Assembly (NCBI GenBank): GCA_002706365.1 | Contig: PALM01000040.1 | Span: forward strand, 50,851 to 114,850 | DNA: 64,000 nt | DNA from: Flavobacteriales bacterium | GTDB taxonomy: Bacteria > Bacteroidota > Bacteroidia > Flavobacteriales_E > Vicingaceae | Direction: 5' to 3' | Shown: piece after piece, positions 26,822-35,918 of the stretch | Layout: each line of letters opens with the position of its first letter | Position numbering within the stretch: position 1 is the stretch's first letter | Translations under genes and position numbers: made by a program | The notes under the pieces: generated by a model | What the model saw: the letters and a program-made list of their open reading frames with translations, nothing else | The model's database searches: none | What the model was told of the DNA's origin: nothing

Positions 26822-27727
26822 ATGCAAGCATATAATTTAACTCACTTAAAGGAATTGGAATCAGAGGCGATCTTCGTGATGCGCGAGGTGGCTTCCCAAT
26901 TTGAGAATCCAGTACTATTGTTCTCGGGTGGAAAGGATTCCATTGTCTGTGCACACATTGCCAGAAAAGCATTCTTTCCTGCAAACATCCCATTTCCATT
27001 AATGCATGTAGATACGGGACACAACTTCCCGGAGACTATTGAATTCCGCGACAAATTCATCAATAAGATTGGGGCGAATTTGATCGTAGCATCAGTACAG
27101 GATTCAATTGACCAGGGAAGAGTAGTTGAGGAGAAAGGGATCAATGCCAGTAGAAATGGTTTACAAACCACCACTCTACTAGATGCAATTGAAGAACATA
27201 AGTTCGACGCTGCTATTGGCGGAGCGAGAAGAGATGAGGAGAAAGCTAGAGCAAAAGAGCGTTTCTTTTCTCACAGAGATGAGTTCGGCCAATGGGACCC
27301 CAAGAACCAACGACCGGAATTGTGGAACCTCTTCAATGGCATGAAGCATTTTGGAGAGAATTTCAGAATCTTCCCGATCTCTAACTGGACAGAGATGGAC
27401 GTATGGCAATACATACTTGCTGAAGGGATTGAATTACCACCACTTTACTTTGCTCACCAGAGAGAGGTATTCAAGAGAGATGGTGTGATCATGTCGACCA
27501 GCGACTTCATCGAGCAAAAGCCGGAAGAAAAGGTAAACACCATGACGGTTCGATTTAGAACGATTGGCGATATGACCTGTACCGGTGCGGTAGAGTCGAA
27601 TGCAGATAGCCTAGAATTGATCATTGAAGAGGTAGCCGCAACACGAACAACAGAAAGAGGAACACGATCAGATGATAAGCGCTCAGAAGCGGCTATGGAA
27701 GATCGAAAGAAACAAGGATATTTTTAA
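26822..27727 (+). CDS. cysD: Sulfate adenylyltransferase subunit 2
   Basis: 301 residues of the PAPS reductase/ATP pyrophosphatase fold. The PP-loop is LLFSGGKDSIVCAHIARKAF; LMHVDTGHNFPETIEFRD and 'AAIGGARRDEEKARAKERFF' follow. The C-terminal part has GDMTCTGAVESNADS and TRTTERGTRSDDKRSEAAMEDRKKQGYF (shown in part), diagnostic for CysD. With the CysN GTPase it makes APS from ATP and sulfate. It starts 3 bp after cysC and is followed 19 bp later by cysN. Confidence 0.97.
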   Translation: MQAYNLTHLKELESEAIFVMREVASQFENPVLLFSGGKDSIVCAHIARKAFFPANIPFPLMHVDTGHNFPETIEFRDKFINKIGANLIVASVQDSIDQGRVVEEKGINASRNGLQTTTLLDAIEEHKFDAAIGGARRDEEKARAKERFFSHRDEFGQWDPKNQRPELWNLFNGMKHFGENFRIFPISNWTEMDVWQYILAEGIELPPLYFAHQREVFKRDGVIMSTSDFIEQKPEEKVNTMTVRFRTIGDMTCTGAVESNADSLELIIEEVAATRTTERGTRSDDKRSEAAMEDRKKQGYF

Positions 27728-27746
27728 AATATAGCAGAGCAACACA

Positions 27747-29015
27747 ATGTCAGAAGCCAACACTTATTTAGATATGGAACTCCTGCGTTTCTCCACTGCG
27801 GGAAGTGTAGATGATGGAAAAAGCACCTTGATCGGTCGCTTGCTCTATGATAGCAAATCGATCTTTGAAGATCAGTATGAGGCTATTGAGCAAACTTCTA
27901 AGAAGAAGGGGGAAGAGCATGTAAATTTGGCTCTGCTAACAGACGGACTTAGATCTGAGCGTGAGCAGGGTATTACCATTGATGTAGCCTACCGTTACTT
28001 CGCCACCCCTAAGCGAAAGTTCATTATTGCAGATACCCCGGGGCATATTCAGTACACCAGGAATATGGTGACCGGAGCATCTACTTCGAACCTTTCAATC
28101 ATCTTGATCGATGCAAGGAAAGGAATTATCGAGCAAACTCATCGACATACTTTCATTGCTTCACTATTAGGGATTCCTCATGTGGTGTTCTGTATCAATA
28201 AAATGGACCTTGTCGACTATGATGAGGCTGTTTTTGAAAGGATCAAAAAAGAAACTGAGGCATTTGCATCTAAACTCGATGTGAAGGATGTACACTTTAT
28301 TCCTATTTCAGCCTTGAAAGGCGATAATGTGGTGAACCGTTCTGAGAATATGCCTTGGTATAAAGGAAGCACTCTTCTATACCTACTGGAAAACATCCAC
28401 ATTGGAAGTGATCACAATCATATCGACTGCAGATTCCCGGTACAATATGTTGTTCGTCCGCAAAAAGAAGAATTCCATGATTATCGCGGCTATGCCGGAA
28501 GAATTGCCGGTGGAGTATTCAAAGCTGGCGATAAAGTAGTGGCTCTCCCATCAGGATTCAGTAGCTCGATCAAGAGCATCGACACTTTTGATGGAGAGAT
28601 CGAGGAAGCCTTTGCTCCTATGTCGGTAACTCTAACCCTAGAAGACGAGATCGACATCAGCAGAGGCGATATGATCGTTAGAGAAAATAACCAGCCGACT
28701 GTTTCTCAGGATATCGATCTGATGATCTGCTGGATGAGTAACAAGCCACTTCAAGAGAGAGGAAAATACGCCATCAAGCATACCTCAGCAGATGCCAGAT
28801 GTGTAGTGAAGGAAGTTCGTTACAAAATGGACATCAATACCCTTCACCGATTAGAAGATGAGAAAGAGATCGGTATGAATGATATAGGAAGAGTGAGTAT
28901 TCGAACTACCAAGCCACTTTTCTTCGACAGCTACAAACGCAACCGCATCACCGGCTCTGTGATCCTCATCGACGAGGCTACCCATGAGACTGTTGGGGCA
29001 GGGATGATATTGTAG
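27747..29015 (+). CDS. cysN: Sulfate adenylyltransferase subunit 1 (GTPase)
   Basis: 422 residues with EF-Tu-like G-domain: G1 AGSVDDGKSTLIGRLLYD, switch region REQGITIDVAYRYF, G3 ADTPGHIQYTRNM and G4 CINKMDLVDYDE. Beta-barrel domains follow up to the C-terminus. GTP hydrolysis drives APS formation by CysD. It is not fused to an APS kinase domain (CysNC); the kinase is the separate cysC two genes upstream. The operon ends here: 8 bp after the stop the first REP-like palindrome of the RAYT cassette begins. Confidence 0.97.
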   Translation: MSEANTYLDMELLRFSTAGSVDDGKSTLIGRLLYDSKSIFEDQYEAIEQTSKKKGEEHVNLALLTDGLRSEREQGITIDVAYRYFATPKRKFIIADTPGHIQYTRNMVTGASTSNLSIILIDARKGIIEQTHRHTFIASLLGIPHVVFCINKMDLVDYDEAVFERIKKETEAFASKLDVKDVHFIPISALKGDNVVNRSENMPWYKGSTLLYLLENIHIGSDHNHIDCRFPVQYVVRPQKEEFHDYRGYAGRIAGGVFKAGDKVVALPSGFSSSIKSIDTFDGEIEEAFAPMSVTLTLEDEIDISRGDMIVRENNQPTVSQDIDLMICWMSNKPLQERGKYAIKHTSADARCVVKEVRYKMDINTLHRLEDEKEIGMNDIGRVSIRTTKPLFFDSYKRNRITGSVILIDEATHETVGAGMIL

Positions 29016-29023
29016 GACTAGCA

Positions 29024-29046
29024 CCGCAGGATTTGCAATCCTGCGG
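29024..29046 (+). repeat. REP-like palindrome P1 (plus orientation)
   Basis: Ten-base arms CCGCAGGATT and AATCCTGCGG around a TGC loop, preceded by GCA. The head reads GCACCGCAGGAT, matching GCAYCGCRGGAT shared by all four palindromes around the RAYT gene. Confidence 0.85.
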
Positions 29047-29071
29047 AATGCTCTTTTTGAACCTATTTCTG

Positions 29072-29092
29072 CGCAGGATTGCAAATCCTGCG
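29072..29092 (-). repeat. REP-like palindrome P2 (minus orientation)
   Basis: Arms CGCAGGATT and AATCCTGCG around GCA. Its core is the exact reverse complement of the P1 core; read on the minus strand it has the head GCATCGCAGGAT. P1 and P2 therefore form an inverted pair (BIME-like), 25 bp apart. Confidence 0.85.
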
Positions 29093-29107
29093 ATGCCGGC
29101 GACACAG

Positions 29108-29686
29108 CTACCTCTCTGTTATTAACCTAGGAGTCAAGCAATAAACTTCCGGGAGAACAGGACTTTCAAGTTCAGCATAATTTGATGCAGAAGAGTATAC
29201 CCAATCTTCTGGATTTCTTACAAAACCAGATTTCACAGGATTCTGATGAATGTAATTGACTTTTGTCCAAGTAAACTTCTCTGAATACAATTCAATTGCA
29301 TGATTTCTAGGAAACCAAACTTTATAAAACTTGTGTTTCTTACTTTTTTGAGCTTCCTGTTTAAAGATATCCAACATCCAAAGCCTTCTAGACTCTTTTC
29401 CATATTTTATGTAATCAATGATTCCTTTGGAAACGAATTTCTTAAAGTCTCTGATTGTATCCTTCAATTGGTGTGGTTCATTACAATTAACAATCATATG
29501 AATATGATTTGTCATAATACAGTAGGCATATACATTTAGTCCTTTATTCAGAATGCAATATCGAAGTGAATCAACAACAAGTTCACGAACTGACTTCCGG
29601 CTAAAAATATCAACCCAATTCACGACAGTCATGGTCAGGAAATAAGAGTTATTCTCTTTTATGGTATGCTTCACCCCTTGTTGCAT
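29108..29686 (-). CDS. REP-associated tyrosine transposase (RAYT, Y1_Tnp/IS200-like)
   Basis: 192 residues. The metal-binding HUH-type motif is MTNHIHMIVN, preceded by the beta-strand YFLTMTVVNWVDIFSR and LNVYAYCI. The tyrosine helix and tail are in VNYIHQNPVKSGFV followed by 'WVYSSASNYA', as in the Y1 transposase family. It is a single-domain RAYT without a TnpB partner. Two pairs of REP-like palindromes flank it (29024-29092 and 29750-29822), the arrangement known for RAYTs that act on REP sequences. The frame is intact. It sits in the convergent gap between cysN and clc, so insertion did not break a gene. Present activity cannot be judged. Confidence 0.92.
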   Translation of the reverse strand: MQQGVKHTIKENNSYFLTMTVVNWVDIFSRKSVRELVVDSLRYCILNKGLNVYAYCIMTNHIHMIVNCNEPHQLKDTIRDFKKFVSKGIIDYIKYGKESRRLWMLDIFKQEAQKSKKHKFYKVWFPRNHAIELYSEKFTWTKVNYIHQNPVKSGFVRNPEDWVYSSASNYAELESPVLPEVYCLTPRLITER

Positions 29687-29749
29687 ACTTATAAGTTAGT
29701 GACTATTTCCATGCGAACCAAAAACTGCAATTATGCACAACAGCTCGCA

Positions 29750-29773
29750 CCGCGGGATATCCAGCTCCCGCGG
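29750..29773 (+). repeat. REP-like palindrome P3 (plus orientation)
   Basis: Arms CCGCGGGA and TCCCGCGG around an eight-base loop, head GCACCGCGGGAT. Divergent in the loop compared with P1/P2 but same head. Confidence 0.8.
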
Positions 29774-29800
29774 AAAAGGCCATTGGGAACGAGAAGGTCA

Positions 29801-29822
29801 CGCAGGATCTGGAGATCCTGCG
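29801..29822 (-). repeat. REP-like palindrome P4 (minus orientation)
   Basis: Arms CGCAGGATCT and AGATCCTGCG around GG. Read on the minus strand the head is GCATCGCAGGAT, the same as P2. It ends 5 bp before the stop codon of the ClC gene and pairs with P3 as a second inverted unit. Confidence 0.82.
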
Positions 29823-29826
29823 ATGC

Positions 29827-31608
29827 TTATTCATGAAAATCCTTCAGGATCTTACGGTAGTCATTGAAAAGCTTCGACTTCGACACAAATCCCACATATT
29901 TTCCATTGTCGATTACCGGTAAGTTCCAGGCACCGGTAGTTTGGAATTTCTTCATCACCTGATCCATGGAATCAGTGGAAGCAACTGCATCAGGATGTTG
30001 GATCATGAGTTCCCAAACTTGAATCTTATCGTATTTCTTGGGCTTGAACATTACCTGCCTGATATCATCCAATAAGACAATACCTTCCAGGGAGCCATCA
30101 TCATTTACAACAGGAAATAGATTTCGCGAACTTCTAGAAACTAGCTTTACTAACTCTCCTAGGGTTTGATCCGGCCCAATGGTGGCGAAATCATCTTCAA
30201 CCTCAGTTTTCAATTGCATCAAGGTAAGCACCGCTTGATCCTTATTGTGGGTGATCAATTCCCCTTTTTCAGCTAGCTGCAAAGTATAGAGTGAGTGTGG
30301 TTGGAAGTAGCGTGCAGTAATAAATGAAATTGCCGCAGTAATCATCAAGGGGATGATCAATTCATAGCCAGAAGTGATCTCTGCGATCAAGAAGAGTCCG
30401 GTAAGCGGAGCCTGAAGTATTCCGGCAATCAAGCCGGCCATGCTTACCAGAGTGAAATTCCTTTCCGATAAGGTGAAAAAGCCCAATTGATTGAGGGAAC
30501 GGGCAAAGAGAAAGCCGAATGCAGACCCCATGAACATTGATGGCGCAAACACACCACCGAATCCACCCGCTCCTAGCGTAAGTGTAGTTGCAATTGATTT
30601 GATGAAGACAATTGCAATCAAAAAGATAGCGATCATCCAAAAGTGCTCTCGGTAATCGTAGAATAAGCTACCCTCGAAAAGACTTTGCATATCGCCATTT
30701 AGCATGGCTTTTATACTCACAAATCCTTCACCGTAGAGTGGCGGAAAGACAAAGATGAGCGCTCCCAGTATAATTGAACCGACCAATACTTTCTGATAGC
30801 GACCATGGATCTTGTCGAACTTGCGCTCGATGGTCCAGTAACTTTTGCAGAAATAGACCGACAGAAGTCCAGTGAGCACTCCGAGCAAGATATAGAAAGG
30901 CACATCTGAAAGCATGAAGCTATCGATAACCTCTATATCAAAAAGCACCTCATCACCAAACATCAGATAGGATGTAAGGGTAGCGGAAATAGAAGCCATC
31001 AAAAGCGGGATCATTGAAGAGACGGTTAGATCCAGCATGATCACTTCCAATGCAAAAACAACCGCGGCAATAGGTGCATGGAAGATGCCCGACATGGCAG
31101 CAGCTGCCCCACAACCGAGCATTAAGGTGGTCTTTTGATAATTCAATCGACTCCAGCGCGAGTAATTGGACCCAATTGCACTACTTGCTCCAACAGTTGG
31201 ACCCTCTAGTCCGACAGACCCTCCAAAACCGACAGTGATCAAGGAAGTGACCAGTGATTTGTAGGTGGCCGAACGTGGTAGAATGGAGTTCGTCTTTGAA
31301 ATGGATTGCAGCACGTTGGGAATGCTAAGACCTAGTTTGCCTTTGAAAAGGTAGCGACTGACAAGTACAGTAAGTAAGATCCCAAGACCGGGATAGATCA
31401 AGTAGAGATAACTCTCTTCACCTTTGAGGGCACCTGCTTTTAGAAATGACTGTATGAAGAATACCGCATTCTTCAATGCTACAGCGGCCAAACCAGAGCT
31501 AAAGCCCACTGCTATACTCAGTATAATGATGTATTGTCGCTCCTGCAATCGGCGACGACGCCAAATGGTAAAGCGCTTTAGTAGTTTTCTTATTTGATCG
31601 ATTAGCAA
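29827..31608 (-). CDS. ClC-family chloride channel/transporter with C-terminal CBS pair
   Basis: 593 residues with a TTG start. The ClC membrane domain (about 25-430) has the anion-site loops GSVGLEGPTVG with the gating Glu E135 and GAGGFGGVFAPSMFMG. A CBS domain pair follows (about 450-590: TLGELVKLVSRSSRNLFPVV and the 'MDQVMKKFQTTGAWNLPVI' block). The residue equivalent to the proton glutamate E203 of E. coli ClC is V189 (FALEVI), as in ClC channels rather than H+/Cl- antiporters. It follows mscS on the same strand with a 30-bp gap, so an ion/osmotic group dnaG-mscS-clc is likely. The TTG start is the only one upstream of the first helix. Confidence 0.92.
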   Translation of the reverse strand: MLIDQIRKLLKRFTIWRRRRLQERQYIIILSIAVGFSSGLAAVALKNAVFFIQSFLKAGALKGEESYLYLIYPGLGILLTVLVSRYLFKGKLGLSIPNVLQSISKTNSILPRSATYKSLVTSLITVGFGGSVGLEGPTVGASSAIGSNYSRWSRLNYQKTTLMLGCGAAAAMSGIFHAPIAAVVFALEVIMLDLTVSSMIPLLMASISATLTSYLMFGDEVLFDIEVIDSFMLSDVPFYILLGVLTGLLSVYFCKSYWTIERKFDKIHGRYQKVLVGSIILGALIFVFPPLYGEGFVSIKAMLNGDMQSLFEGSLFYDYREHFWMIAIFLIAIVFIKSIATTLTLGAGGFGGVFAPSMFMGSAFGFLFARSLNQLGFFTLSERNFTLVSMAGLIAGILQAPLTGLFLIAEITSGYELIIPLMITAAISFITARYFQPHSLYTLQLAEKGELITHNKDQAVLTLMQLKTEVEDDFATIGPDQTLGELVKLVSRSSRNLFPVVNDDGSLEGIVLLDDIRQVMFKPKKYDKIQVWELMIQHPDAVASTDSMDQVMKKFQTTGAWNLPVIDNGKYVGFVSKSKLFNDYRKILKDFHE

Positions 31609-31638
31609 AAGCCCAATTTTGCTAGCAAAGTTGATAAA

Positions 31639-32517
31639 TTAATCTTTGAGTGAAATATCCTTGCTTTTAAAATGCAAATCTCGCTGTGGGAAAGGGATAG
31701 TCACCTTGTTATCTCTAAAGGCCTGATCGATAGAAAATCGCAGTCGGCTCTTGGTTCGCTCGATGCGCCAAACCTCTTCCGACCAGAAATAAAGACTAAA
31801 ATCAAGGGATGAATCGCCAAAGTTCTGAAACATCACAAACGGCTTTATCCTCTCTGTTATAGTTTCTTCTTTATCTGCACATTCTAGAAGCAGCTTTTCA
31901 ACCAATTTGGTATCTGAGCCATAAGCAACTCCAACATCAACTCTGAATCTAGTAAGTCGGTTACTATTACTCCAATTGATCACCCTGTCGTTTGTCAATT
32001 GCGAGTTAGGGACGATCATCATGATCCCATCTCTAGTTCGCACTTTAGAGGTTCGAAGATTGATCTGTTTCACCACACCTACAGTCTCATTCTCCATCTC
32101 AACCACATCGCCAACCATCACATCTCCCTCAAAAAGCAACATTATACCTGCAACAAAGTCGCGAAATGCCTCTTGCAGACCAAAACCCAATCCCACAAAT
32201 AGAGCTGAAGAACCAATGAGAATGGGGGTGATATTTATATTCACGCTCTTTAGAGCAAGAATGAATCCCAAGACATAGATGATATACTTCCCGATCTTGG
32301 TAAAGGCGATCAATTTGCCTTCGGTGAAGTTCTTCTTATCGGAAAGCTGTCGCTTAAGCAGTCGCTCCAGGCCATTTACTAGTAAGCGAATGGCTATGAA
32401 CACCAATACAACGATCAAAATATTGTATAGCGAAATGGAGTAATCCTGAATCTCGAATAGCTTGAATTCAAGAGCCGATTTAATATCCAACCAGAAATTC
32501 TTTATCTCTTCCATCAT
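31639..32517 (-). CDS. MscS-family mechanosensitive channel
   Basis: 292 residues. An N-terminal helix region (about 20-45) and a second helix precede the pore helix region SSALFVGLGFGLQEAFRDFVAGIMLLFEG (in part GLGFGLQEAFRDFVAG), the signature of MscS channels. The cytoplasmic beta domain has GDVVEMENETVGVVKQINLR and VPNSQLTNDRVINWS. It opens under membrane tension to release solutes after hypo-osmotic shock. It overlaps the dnaG stop by 4 bp and is followed by the ClC gene. Confidence 0.94.
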   Translation of the reverse strand: MMEEIKNFWLDIKSALEFKLFEIQDYSISLYNILIVVLVFIAIRLLVNGLERLLKRQLSDKKNFTEGKLIAFTKIGKYIIYVLGFILALKSVNINITPILIGSSALFVGLGFGLQEAFRDFVAGIMLLFEGDVMVGDVVEMENETVGVVKQINLRTSKVRTRDGIMMIVPNSQLTNDRVINWSNSNRLTRFRVDVGVAYGSDTKLVEKLLLECADKEETITERIKPFVMFQNFGDSSLDFSLYFWSEEVWRIERTKSRLRFSIDQAFRDNKVTIPFPQRDLHFKSKDISLKD

Positions 32518-34472
32518 TTTGGTAATACAATTCTACCCAATTCAGCGGCCAGCTTTTTCTTTGCTTCTTCCAGGAGACTGATCACACCAATAATATCCTC
32601 ATAATTGTCGGGATTCTCCTTTAATTCATCCTGCTTCTCATGGATCATATCAATAACCCTACTCAATCGCCATGAGCAAATACCTTTATGGATCTTTCTC
32701 GGCAGCTCTTCCTCCTGACTGATGGTTAGGATCTTGTGCTTCTCCTCCCAATTCAAACTCAGTTCGTACTTCTCAAGCAAGGCTTCAATGGCCATTACAG
32801 AGATCTCTTTATCCTCATTGCTGATCAGCTCTTGCTCTCTAAGCTCTTTTCCAGCTTCCTTAGCCTCAACAAATAGTTGAAACACCTTTCTGTAAAGCGG
32901 GTCTTTGAATTCAATTTGATCATGTATGATCTCATCGATCAAATATTCACTTACCTTATGACTTTCACCTTCTTCTTTCTCATCGGGTCTATAAGTAAAC
33001 TCCTGATTGCCGAATTTGATCAGAGTTTCAATAAGATCCTTTTCTTGATATTCCTTTTGCTCTGCCTTCTCTAGCTTTTTCTCTACCGCAAGATGTTCGA
33101 AGCTTTGCTCTGCTCTTTGCTCATCTTCTCTTCGCTGAATGTTCTTCGTGAGCTTTTGTCGGCGAATCTTATTCAATTCCAACATCAATGTCTCTTCCTC
33201 GATCTCCAATAGATTGCTACTTTCCTGCACATAAACAGAACGCGTAATTGGATCGGGAATCAAGGCAATGCTCTGTACGATCTCTCGGATCATTCCTGCG
33301 CGCTTGATGGGATCGTTCTTGGTTTCACCGACGAGTATTCTCGTCTTGAATGCAATGAAATCCACAGCCTCGGATTCCAAATAGCTTTTCACTTCTTCGG
33401 CCGAATGATTCCTCGCGAAAGAGTCTGGATCTTCTCCTTCCGGGAATGCCAATACTTTCACACTTAAGCCTTCTTCTAGGATCAGATCGATCCCTCTAAA
33501 GGAGGCTTTGATACCCGCTTCATCACCATCGTAAAGAATAGTCACCTTGGGTGAATAGCGCTTGATCAATTTGATCTGATCAACAGTGAGTGAAGTCCCC
33601 GAAGAAGCCACCACATTCTCGATGCCTTGCTGGTGCAATGAGATCACATCCGTATAACCCTCAACCAAATAGCAATTCTCTGTTTCAACGATCTTACGCT
33701 TGGCTAGATGCAAACCGTAGAGTACTCGACTCTTATTGTAGATCTCAGATTCGGGAGAGTTTACATATTTGGCGGTTTTCTTATCCGCTTTTAGGGTTCT
33801 ACCTCCAAAAGCGATCACTCTTCCCGAAATATTATGGATGGGGAACATCACCCTGGCTCTGAACCGATCAAAATGTCGCTTTGGCTTACCTTCTTCTGCC
33901 TCCTTCACTATGGTGAGTCCAGCTTGCTGAAGATAATCAAGACTGTAGCCTTTCTCAAGGGCAAGATCGGTGAAGTGCGACCAATCTTCTTTGCAATAGC
34001 CCAAACCAAACTTCTCTATGATGTCTGTGCGGAATCCCCTCTCTTTAAAATAGCTTAAACCAATTGCCCTGCCTTCTTCATCCTCATTCATGATCTTGAT
34101 GAAGGTCTCTTTGGCGAATTGGTTGACAATAAAGAGGCTTTCTTTTTGATTCGCAGCCTGGATCTCTTCCGGACTCTGCTCATCCTCTTCTATTTCAATA
34201 TTGTACTTATTTGCGAGGTATTTTAGTGCTTCGGGATAGCTATACTGCTCATGATCCATCAAGAAGTTGACGGCCCCACCGGCTTTACCACATCCGAAAC
34301 ATTTGTATATACCCTTTGCTGGAGAAACCGTAAAAGATGGAGTTTTTTCATTGTGGAAAGGACATAAGCCAAGCAGATTTGCTCCCCTTTTCTTCAGATT
34401 CACAAATTCGCCTACCACCTCGTCAACGCGTGCGGTTTCAATAATCTCATCTACTGTTTCTCTAGGTATCAA
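32514..34472 (-). CDS. dnaG: DNA primase
   Basis: 652 residues starting with TTG (TTG-ATA-CCT), which gives the usual MIP.ETVDEI start. The N-terminal zinc-binding domain has C37, H40, C58 and C61 (LCPFHNEKTPSF, YKCFGCGKAGG). The catalytic core follows with FGGRTL and the TOPRIM motifs LVEGYTDVISLH and TILYDGDEAGIKAS. The C-terminal DnaB-interaction region is divergent and charged. It synthesises RNA primers for replication. It is translationally coupled to mscS. A near-consensus -7 box CATTTTTG lies 4 nt before the TTG. Confidence 0.96.
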   Translation of the reverse strand: MIPRETVDEIIETARVDEVVGEFVNLKKRGANLLGLCPFHNEKTPSFTVSPAKGIYKCFGCGKAGGAVNFLMDHEQYSYPEALKYLANKYNIEIEEDEQSPEEIQAANQKESLFIVNQFAKETFIKIMNEDEEGRAIGLSYFKERGFRTDIIEKFGLGYCKEDWSHFTDLALEKGYSLDYLQQAGLTIVKEAEEGKPKRHFDRFRARVMFPIHNISGRVIAFGGRTLKADKKTAKYVNSPESEIYNKSRVLYGLHLAKRKIVETENCYLVEGYTDVISLHQQGIENVVASSGTSLTVDQIKLIKRYSPKVTILYDGDEAGIKASFRGIDLILEEGLSVKVLAFPEGEDPDSFARNHSAEEVKSYLESEAVDFIAFKTRILVGETKNDPIKRAGMIREIVQSIALIPDPITRSVYVQESSNLLEIEEETLMLELNKIRRQKLTKNIQRREDEQRAEQSFEHLAVEKKLEKAEQKEYQEKDLIETLIKFGNQEFTYRPDEKEEGESHKVSEYLIDEIIHDQIEFKDPLYRKVFQLFVEAKEAGKELREQELISNEDKEISVMAIEALLEKYELSLNWEEKHKILTISQEEELPRKIHKGICSWRLSRVIDMIHEKQDELKENPDNYEDIIGVISLLEEAKKKLAAELGRIVLPK

Positions 34473-34511
34473 ATGGCAAAAATGAAGTTCTAAGTTAGAA
34501 AGAAAAAGGAC

Positions 34512-34928
34512 TTATTTAAGTCCAAGAAGCAGAGAATCATTTCCCGATAATGCTAAATCTACATTGATGCTATCTGCAAAGCTTCCATCCTTGTTCCAAA
34601 CAAGCCACCAACCGCTCTGACTGCCTTCTTTATACTGTCCCTGCATACGCTTCTTGCCATTCTCGTAATAGATCTTGGTGTTTCCCTCGCGAACGCCATG
34701 TCGGAATTTACCTTCACTCCAAACGAAACCATTCTCATAGTAGTATTTCCAAACTCCATGAGCTTTTCCATTTACGGTATTTCCCTCTAGTTTGAGCTTT
34801 CCATCCGGATAATACTCTACCTGAGTTTCTTTGATGTATTCTTTAGGTTCAGCTGCTTTCTTTTCTTCTTCCTTAGATGAGCAACTGCTAATGGCCAATA
34901 TGGCCATGACGTAAAGTAGTTTTCTCAT
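34512..34928 (-). CDS. MORN-repeat lipoprotein
   Basis: 138 residues. Signal peptide with lipobox (LYVMAILAISSC), then SSKEEEKK, another acidic post-Cys segment that may direct surface export. Residues about 35-115 hold four or so MORN-like repeats (YYPDGKLKLEGNTVNGKAHG, KYYYENGFVWSEGKFRHGVR, KIYYENGKKRMQGQYKEGSQSG). In this phylum such proteins are often labelled YwqK-like toxin-immunity/antitoxin repeats, but no toxin partner is visible. It starts 4 bp after the polyprenyl synthase gene and is likely co-transcribed. Function unknown. Confidence 0.85.
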   Translation of the reverse strand: MRKLLYVMAILAISSCSSKEEEKKAAEPKEYIKETQVEYYPDGKLKLEGNTVNGKAHGVWKYYYENGFVWSEGKFRHGVREGNTKIYYENGKKRMQGQYKEGSQSGWWLVWNKDGSFADSINVDLALSGNDSLLLGLK

Positions 34929-34932
34929 ATGC

Positions 34933-35910
34933 TTATTTTTTTCTCTCTGTAGTGTATACTACCAATTGTCTGAGTGATTCCCTTGCTGGATTTTCAGGAA
35001 AGCTATCCAGTAGATTCAATGCTTCTTCTCTATAATCCATCATGCGTTTTCTCGCATACTCTATGCCTCCACCTGAGATCACAAAGTCGATCACTTCTTT
35101 CACTTTCTTATCATCATTATTATTCTTCTTCACTGTGTTGATAATCTTTCGCTTATTGCTGGATGATGCTTGATTCAAGGCATAGATCAGCGGAAGCGTC
35201 ATCTTCTGTTCTTTGATATCGATGCCCAATGGTTTCCCGATCTGATCATCGGTTCCGTAATCGAATAAGTCATCTTTGATCTGGAAACAGATCCCTACCA
35301 ATTCACCGAATTTGCGCATGCGCTCGATGGTTTCTTCATCTTGCTTGGCAGATGCAGCACCTGTAGCGCAACAAGATGCGATCAAAGTAGCTGTTTTCTT
35401 GGTGATGATATCGAAATAGACCTCTTCTGAAATATCCAATCTTCTGGCTTTTTCAATCTGAAGCAGCTCTCCCTCACTCATTAACTTCACTGAATTGCTC
35501 ACAATGCGTAGCAAGTCGAATTCTCCCATATCAACGGATAGCAACAATCCTCTAGAGAGTAGATAATCTCCAACCAATACAGCGATCTTATTCTTCCACA
35601 AGGCATTAATTGAGAAGAAACCTCTTCGTTTATAGGATTCATCTACCACATCATCATGTACCAAGGTGGCTGTGTGCAACAATTCGATCAATGAAGCTGC
35701 TGTATAGGTAGATTCCGTGGTTTCGCCAAACATCTTGGCCGAGAGAAAAACGAACATGGGTCGCATTTGCTTCCCTTTTCGTTTTACGATATAATGAGTG
35801 ATCTTATCGAGCAGCGGAACTGTGCTCTTCATGCTGTCCCTAAAGTGCTTTTCGAAGGCGCTCATTTCCTCCGCTATGGGTGCTTTTATCTGGCTTAAGG
35901 GACTGCTCAT
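34933..35910 (-). CDS. Polyprenyl diphosphate synthase (trans-type)
   Basis: 325 residues with both Asp-rich motifs: LVHDDVVDES (FARM, with the following RRG) and IKDDLFDYG (SARM), plus GKQMRP near the N-terminus and KKTATL. It condenses isopentenyl diphosphate units onto an allylic primer. The residues before the first motif (IELLHTATL) are small, fitting a long-chain product such as the hexa- to octaprenyl tail of menaquinone, but chain length is not certain. A perfect -7 box lies 8 nt before the ATG. The MORN lipoprotein gene follows after 4 bp. Confidence 0.93.
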   Translation of the reverse strand: MSSPLSQIKAPIAEEMSAFEKHFRDSMKSTVPLLDKITHYIVKRKGKQMRPMFVFLSAKMFGETTESTYTAASLIELLHTATLVHDDVVDESYKRRGFFSINALWKNKIAVLVGDYLLSRGLLLSVDMGEFDLLRIVSNSVKLMSEGELLQIEKARRLDISEEVYFDIITKKTATLIASCCATGAASAKQDEETIERMRKFGELVGICFQIKDDLFDYGTDDQIGKPLGIDIKEQKMTLPLIYALNQASSSNKRKIINTVKKNNNDDKKVKEVIDFVISGGGIEYARKRMMDYREEALNLLDSFPENPARESLRQLVVYTTERKK

Positions 35911-35918
35911 GGAAAGGA

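Noticed and set aside
29300..29539. Plus-strand open frame inside the RAYT gene
   Set aside because: Antisense shadow of an intact Y1 transposase frame.
29024..29822. CRISPR array
   Set aside because: There are only four palindromes in alternating orientation, without regular spacers; they are REP-like elements.
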